From: an uncultured Clostridia bacterium
GTDB taxonomy: Bacteria; Bacillota; Clostridia; Christensenellales; Borkfalkiaceae
Direction: 5' to 3'
DNA length: 9,700 nt
Assembly (NCBI GenBank): GCA_959605945.1
Contig: CAUHGY010000071.1
Location: 1 to 9,700, forward strand
A model generated the notes under the pieces. It had not been told where the DNA came from, made no database searches, and saw only the letters and a program-made list of their open reading frames with translations. The number at the start of each line of letters is the position of its first letter. Position 1 is the first letter of the stretch. Position numbers and translations under genes: made by a program. This document shows positions 5,483 through 9,700 of the stretch, piece after piece.

Positions 5483-8400
5483 ATGTTAAAACGAAAGAGA
5501 CGGAGTATATTCATTCTGTTCGTTGCGATGATTTCGGCTATTTTTTCGGCCATTATTTTGTGGAACGGCGGTGCGCAGACAGCTTCCGTTCAGGCTGCGG
5601 AAACAGGAGATATATGGGAAACGGGGCAGACAATCAATTTGCTCCCCACTCTATCCCAAGACAGCAATATTTCGGGACTTGGGTTTACTTTTTCTGAAAA
5701 TCATACATATGAAATGCACCAAACAAGCAGAGGCTCTTGGGGAATTCGTCCAACAGATTCTTACGATGATTTCGGCGATGGTACAGATTATACCGGCGGA
5801 ATGTATTATACGTACACTTTGTCAGAGGCAGATCAAGTAAAGGCAGCCGATAATCAACTGACGCTGACGACATCTGCCTGGTATTATATCGCCGGCATAT
5901 CACAGAGGACATATATATCCCTCAATGTAACTTTTTTGGATGCTAACGGCAGTATGTTGGGCGCTGAAATTTCGAATCAGTATAATGATTCAAGAACCAG
6001 TGCCGGAACAAAACAACTGACACTCTCGTCGCTTGCGGTTCCCGCAGGGACAGCAAAAATCACGTTCCGCTGGTCGTCTGTAACAGTGGGTGGCGCAAAA
6101 CCGTGGATAGCAGAAATGGACGCACGTCTGTATGACAGCGTTGCACCTACCGTAACCGGCATAACATTAAACAAAACAGACATAACTGACTCTGCAAACA
6201 ATGCCGTTACAAGCGCAGATTCCTTTTCATATACCGTAAATTTTAACGAGTATATAAACTTTACAGGCGAAAGTACGGCATATATCTTGCTCAACGGCAT
6301 CCGTTATATAAGCGGCGGCAGCCAAACGGAGCATGAAAACGGCACCTCTTCCATAACCTATGATTTTACGGCGCCCGAAGCCACGTCAAACGGCACCATT
6401 ACATTGGCGGAAATCAATTTTAATGCCGCAGACCAAGCGGGCAATCCTTATGATGTGCAGTCGCTTGCAACTGCCATAAGCAGCGTAAACAGCACGTCAA
6501 GTCTTACATTTTATAAGACTATGTCGGTAACGTTCGAATTGGATCATCTTGCTTCGGACGGCGCGGACAGAGCCACATACAATACCGATTATCTTGCTGA
6601 GCTTACGGCAAATACCGGATATGATCTTCCGCAAACAATTACCGTAAAGGTGGGAAACAATGCATTGCAGAGTTCGCAATATATTTACGACAATTCCACC
6701 GGCGAGTTTACAATATACGGCAACTATATCACCGACGATATAACTATCGGGGCAAACGGCGTGCCCAAGAAATATACCGTCACTTTGGACAGACAGGAAG
6801 GAACGGGCGGCAGCGATTCGGTGACTGCGACGTACGACGCCGCTTTACCCGCAATCACCGTGCCCACCCGTACGGGTTACACCTTCGGCGGCTATTATAC
6901 GGAGCAAAACGGCGGCGGCACGCAGTATTATAACGAATCGGGCGCGGGCGTTTTGCCTGCTTATTCAGAGGACGGCGATCTCACTCTGTACGCGAAGTGG
7001 ACGGCGAATACATATACGGTAAACTATAACGCAAACAAACCTTCTGAAGCAAGCTCACAGGTGCAGGGAGAAACGCTCTCCTCATTCCACACTTATGACG
7101 AAGAAAAACAGCTGACATCTAACGGCTTTACGCTCACGGGCTGGACGTTTGCGGGGTGGGCGACGGAGAGCGGCGACAGTAAAAGTGTAACATATACGGA
7201 CGGGCAGAACGTCAGCAACCTCACTGCCACGGCAGACGGCCGCGTTACGCTCTACGCCGTATGGGAAGCCAACGAATATACGGTAATCTACAATCCGAAC
7301 AAGCCTTCGGGCGCAAGTTCGCAGGTGCAGGGAGAAACGGTCTCCTCATTCCACACTTATGACGAAGAAAAACAGCTGACATCTAACGGCTTTACGCTCA
7401 CGGGCTGGACATTTACGGGCTGGGCGACTGCGAGCGGCAGTGAAGTTGCTTACGAAAACAGGGCAAGCGTAAGCACGCTCGTTGCGGAAGACGGCGGGGA
7501 TATCACCCTTTTCGCCGTATGGGAAGCGAATACATACACGGTATATTATAATTCCAACAAGCCGTCTGCGGCGAGCGGAGCAATTGAAGGAGAGACAACT
7601 TACTCTTCACACGTTTACGATACAGAAAGTCAACTTGCCGCCAACCGATTCACCCTTGTCGGCTGGACATTTGAAGGCTGGGCAAAAGATAGCGGCGGCA
7701 GTGCGATCTATAAGGACGGGGGATACGTGAGTACGCTCGTTGCGGAAGACGGAGGATCGATTACATTGTACGCAGTATGGTCGGCCAATGAATATACGGT
7801 AAACTACGACGCAAACAAGCCCGCAGGAGCGAGCGGAAGCGTTACGGGCAATACTGAAGCCTCCTCACATATATATGATACGGAAAGCGCGTTGACGGCG
7901 AACGGCTTTGCCCTTGTCGGCTGGACGTTTACGGGCTGGGCGACTGAGAGCGGAGGCAGCGTGATCTATACGGACGGGGAAGAAGTGAGCACGCTTGTTT
8001 CTGATGACAGCGGGGAAATCATCCTTTATGCCGTATGGGAAGCCAACGATTACACGATTACGCTGAACGCCGCGGGCGGCAGCAATTCGGGATCGGTCGA
8101 TGCGACGTTTGACAGCGTTCTCACCGATATTCCCGCAATTCCCGCGCGCTACGGGTATAATTTCCGCGGGTATTTCGACGCGGAAACGGGCGGCGTACAG
8201 TATTACGGTGCGGACGGCAAGGCGTTTGACAGCAAGACATTTACGACGGACGGCAATATCATTCTGTATGCGCAATGGTCGCCCGTTACATATACGATCG
8301 AGCTTTACAGCGAAGGAAACTATATCGACAGTATAGACGGCGTTGTATTCGGCGAGCTCAAACTGCCCTCTGCACAGACGCTCGATCTGACGCGCAGCAA

Positions 8401-9700
8401 CTTTGATTTTGTCGGTTGGAACGTGTACGACGAGCAGAATTGGGCGATGTACCGTGCGGAAACGTTCTATGCTATCGGTCTTACGGGCGAACAGGACAGC
8501 ATCGTCGTACTATATGCGGCATGGTCGGAAAAGCCGCAGTATTCGCTCGTATACGATGCGAACGGCGGCGCGGGGGCGCCCGCGCTCGTGCAGGTGCACG
8601 AGGAAGAAACGATTTCGTTATCCTCGGAGATCCCGACGCGCCAAGATTATACGTTTCTCGGATGGGCTGTGACGGCGACAGCCGAAACCGCTATGTTCGA
8701 AGCGGGCGGCGAATTTACGATGGGAAGCGAATCCGTTACCCTTTACGCCGTATGGAAGCATAACAATTCGCTGACATACGACGCCTGCGGCGGTTCTTTT
8801 GCAGGTATGATCGGTACAGTATATCCTGCATCCGGTGAAACCGTTATTCTCACGACCGTCCAACCTGTCCGTACGGGATACTTATTCCGTGGTTGGGCAA
8901 CGACGGAGAACGCGGAGGAAGCCGAGTACGTTTCCGGCGGGACGTTTGAAATGCCCGCGGAAGATGAGGACGTCATACTTTATGCGGTTTGGGCATTGGC
9001 GGAATATTCCGTAACTTCCTGCGCTGCCGAAGGCTATACAATCGAAGGATTGCAAGCACAATACTCGTACGGTACAACGGCTGATTTTACCGTAACGGGA
9101 AATTTCCCCAAAGTATATATTAACGGCGGGCGGGTGTCGCCTCAGGACGGACGATATACCTTTACGGTTTTAGGAGAGACCGTTGTGACGGTGACGGACG
9201 GTTCGAAACTTTCGCTCGTTTACGATGCGAACGGCGGCAATGAACCGCCGACGGATGTAAAAGAATACGAACCGAACGGAACCGCCGTAGTATCTTCGCA
9301 AAAACCCGTGCGCACGGGCTACACGTTCCTCGGATGGGCAGTGACCGACACGGCGAGCGAAGCGGAATATTCCGCCGGCGCCGACATACGGTTTGAAAGC
9401 GAGGATATCGTGCTCTACGCCGTATGGGAGGCGAACACTTATTACATCGCGTACGATGCGAGCGGCGGCACGGGCGATATGGAAAACAGTACGCATACAT
9501 ACGGAACGGAAAGCCCTCTCGCAGAGAATGCCTTTTCCATGACGGGATATTCTTTCGTAGGTTGGGCAACGAGAAGCGGAGGCGCCGCCCTGTACGGCGA
9601 TAAAGCAGACGTGCTCAATCTTAGCGCTGAAAGCGGACAGACGGTAACGCTGTACGCAGTATGGGAAAAGACGGTCTCATCCGTCCGACTCGATACGGCA
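5483..9700 (+). CDS. Giant secreted InlB/Flg_new-repeat surface protein (5' part)
   Basis: One frame stays open from the ATG at 5483 to the window end, giving 1406 codons with no stop. A strong ribosome binding site, AAAAAGGAG (5466-5474), lies 8 bases upstream. Residues 1-38 are a signal peptide (MLKRKRR, a long hydrophobic stretch, VQA before the likely cut). Residues 39-216 are aromatic- and beta-rich and could be a jelly-roll-like domain. Residues 218-345 begin DSVAPTVTG and look like a bacterial Ig-like domain with the NEYINFTG pattern. Residues 347-429 (MSVTFELDH to ITIGANG) are a separate small beta module often seen with such repeats. Residues 430-1397 hold eleven Listeria-Bacteroides-type repeats with the signatures YTV-Y-ANGG, GYTFLGWA and LYAVWEAN. 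A 69-residue non-repeat module (from 9002) splits repeats nine and ten. Cys is nearly absent, as usual for such proteins. It is exported and probably wall-attached, acting in adhesion or as a stalk; an anchor motif would lie beyond the window. The gene is divergent from the two-component operon. Confidence 0.93.
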   Translation, partial: MLKRKRRSIFILFVAMISAIFSAIILWNGGAQTASVQAAETGDIWETGQTINLLPTLSQDSNISGLGFTFSENHTYEMHQTSRGSWGIRPTDSYDDFGDGTDYTGGMYYTYTLSEADQVKAADNQLTLTTSAWYYIAGISQRTYISLNVTFLDANGSMLGAEISNQYNDSRTSAGTKQLTLSSLAVPAGTAKITFRWSSVTVGGAKPWIAEMDARLYDSVAPTVTGITLNKTDITDSANNAVTSADSFSYTVNFNEYINFTGESTAYILLNGIRYISGGSQTEHENGTSSITYDFTAPEATSNGTITLAEINFNAADQAGNPYDVQSLATAISSVNSTSSLTFYKTMSVTFELDHLASDGADRATYNTDYLAELTANTGYDLPQTITVKVGNNALQSSQYIYDNSTGEFTIYGNYITDDITIGANGVPKKYTVTLDRQEGTGGSDSVTATYDAALPAITVPTRTGYTFGGYYTEQNGGGTQYYNESGAGVLPAYSEDGDLTLYAKWTANTYTVNYNANKPSEASSQVQGETLSSFHTYDEEKQLTSNGFTLTGWTFAGWATESGDSKSVTYTDGQNVSNLTATADGRVTLYAVWEANEYTVIYNPNKPSGASSQVQGETVSSFHTYDEEKQLTSNGFTLTGWTFTGWATASGSEVAYENRASVSTLVAEDGGDITLFAVWEANTYTVYYNSNKPSAASGAIEGETTYSSHVYDTESQLAANRFTLVGWTFEGWAKDSGGSAIYKDGGYVSTLVAEDGGSITLYAVWSANEYTVNYDANKPAGASGSVTGNTEASSHIYDTESALTANGFALVGWTFTGWATESGGSVIYTDGEEVSTLVSDDSGEIILYAVWEANDYTITLNAAGGSNSGSVDATFDSVLTDIPAIPARYGYNFRGYFDAETGGVQYYGADGKAFDSKTFTTDGNIILYAQWSPVTYTIELYSEGNYIDSIDGVVFGELKLPSAQTLDLTRSNFDFVGWNVYDEQNWAMYRAETFYAIGLTGEQDSIVVLYAAWSEKPQYSLVYDANGGAGAPALVQVHEEETISLSSEIPTRQDYTFLGWAVTATAETAMFEAGGEFTMGSESVTLYAVWKHNNSLTYDACGGSFAGMIGTVYPASGETVILTTVQPVRTGYLFRGWATTENAEEAEYVSGGTFEMPAEDEDVILYAVWALAEYSVTSCAAEGYTIEGLQAQYSYGTTADFTVTGNFPKVYINGGRVSPQDGRYTFTVLGETVVTVTDGSKLSLVYDANGGNEPPTDVKEYEPNGTAVVSSQKPVRTGYTFLGWAVTDTASEAEYSAGADIRFESEDIVLYAVWEANTYYIAYDASGGTGDMENSTHTYGTESPLAENAFSMTGYSFVGWATRSGGAALYGDKADVLNLSAESGQTVTLYAVWEKTVSSVRLDTA
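6770..9673 (+). repeat. Array of eleven Flg_new/InlB-B-type protein repeats
   Basis: Unit boundaries, placed at the conserved LYAVWEAN-to-YTV junction, start at 6770 (80 aa), 7010 (88), 7274 (86), 7532 (86), 7790 (86), 8048 (79), 8285 (84), 8537 (76), 8765 (79), 9209 (76) and 9437 (79). Units 2-5 are a long subtype: NKPS-AS replaces the usual NGG, followed by a His-Tyr-Asp segment and a doubled GW (GWTF-GWA). Units 1, 6, 8, 9 and 10 are the short classic form. Unit 7 is strongly diverged. Unit 11 mixes a short-type start with a long-type middle. A non-repeat module at 9002-9208 separates units 9 and 10. Confidence 0.88.
7058..7410 (+). repeat. Near-identical 89-bp segments in repeats two and three
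   Basis: Bases 7058-7146 and 7322-7410 match at 88 of 89 positions. The only difference is C at 7076 against G at 7340. The offset is 264 bp, exactly the length of repeat two, so it is an in-frame whole-unit duplication or gene-conversion tract. The flanking parts of the same two repeats differ clearly, which suggests conversion or later divergence outside the tract. Confidence 0.92.

Noticed and set aside
7865..9569. Long open frames on the minus strand and in the other plus frames across the repeat region
   Set aside because: They are Arg- and Ala-rich, resemble no family, have no ribosome binding sites that I can see, and lie over the uninterrupted 1406-codon repeat-protein frame. They are products of its G+C-rich repetitive codon use.
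6770..9673. CRISPR array or DNA-level satellite
   Set aside because: The repeats are protein-level, in frame, 76-88 codons long and mostly diverged in DNA, so they are domain repeats of one coding gene.

Overview
The window looks like a chromosomal segment of a Gram-positive-type Bacillota, most likely a gut-associated clostridial lineage. The grounds are a tRNA-Leu with encoded CCA, strong purine-rich ribosome binding sites, and a giant secreted protein built from InlB/Flg_new (Listeria-Bacteroides) repeats next to a two-component system whose kinase resembles the 7TMR-DISM type. The exact lineage is an inference and cannot be fixed from this sequence alone.

Layout. (1) Positions 1-1058, plus strand, hold housekeeping genes: the 3' two thirds of tsaD (tRNA t6A synthesis), then a small Dabb-domain protein 50 bp downstream. 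(2) Positions 1059-1500 hold a gene-free stretch, a strong tRNA promoter, tRNA-Leu(CAG) and a long hairpin terminator. (3) Positions 1535-2229 hold two perfect 11-bp tandem repeats and an AT-rich tyrosine integrase remnant on the minus strand that keeps the catalytic domain but has lost its N-terminal half. This is the scar of an element that integrated at the tRNA. (4) Positions 2453-5142, minus strand, hold a two-gene operon with a 4-bp overlap: an OmpR-family response regulator, then a 670-residue membrane histidine kinase with an extracytoplasmic sensor and seven membrane spans. (5) Positions 5143-5482 are a divergent intergenic region with a minus-strand promoter carrying a perfect 12-bp palindrome, a plausible plus-strand extended -10 site, a strongly structured leader RNA closed by a 14-position helix, and a perfect 16-bp tandem duplication just before the ribosome binding site. 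(6) Positions 5483-9700, plus strand, are one uninterrupted reading frame of at least 1406 codons that runs off the window. It encodes a signal peptide, a beta-rich N-terminal region, a bacterial Ig-like domain, a bridging domain, and eleven tandem Flg_new/InlB-B-type repeats.

How it may work together: the kinase probably senses an extracellular ligand and the regulator acts on DNA. The divergent surface protein is the obvious candidate target, with a second control layer in its structured leader. No direct evidence for that link is visible beyond divergent adjacency, the palindrome and the leader. The surface protein's own anchor, expected at its C-terminus, lies outside the window.
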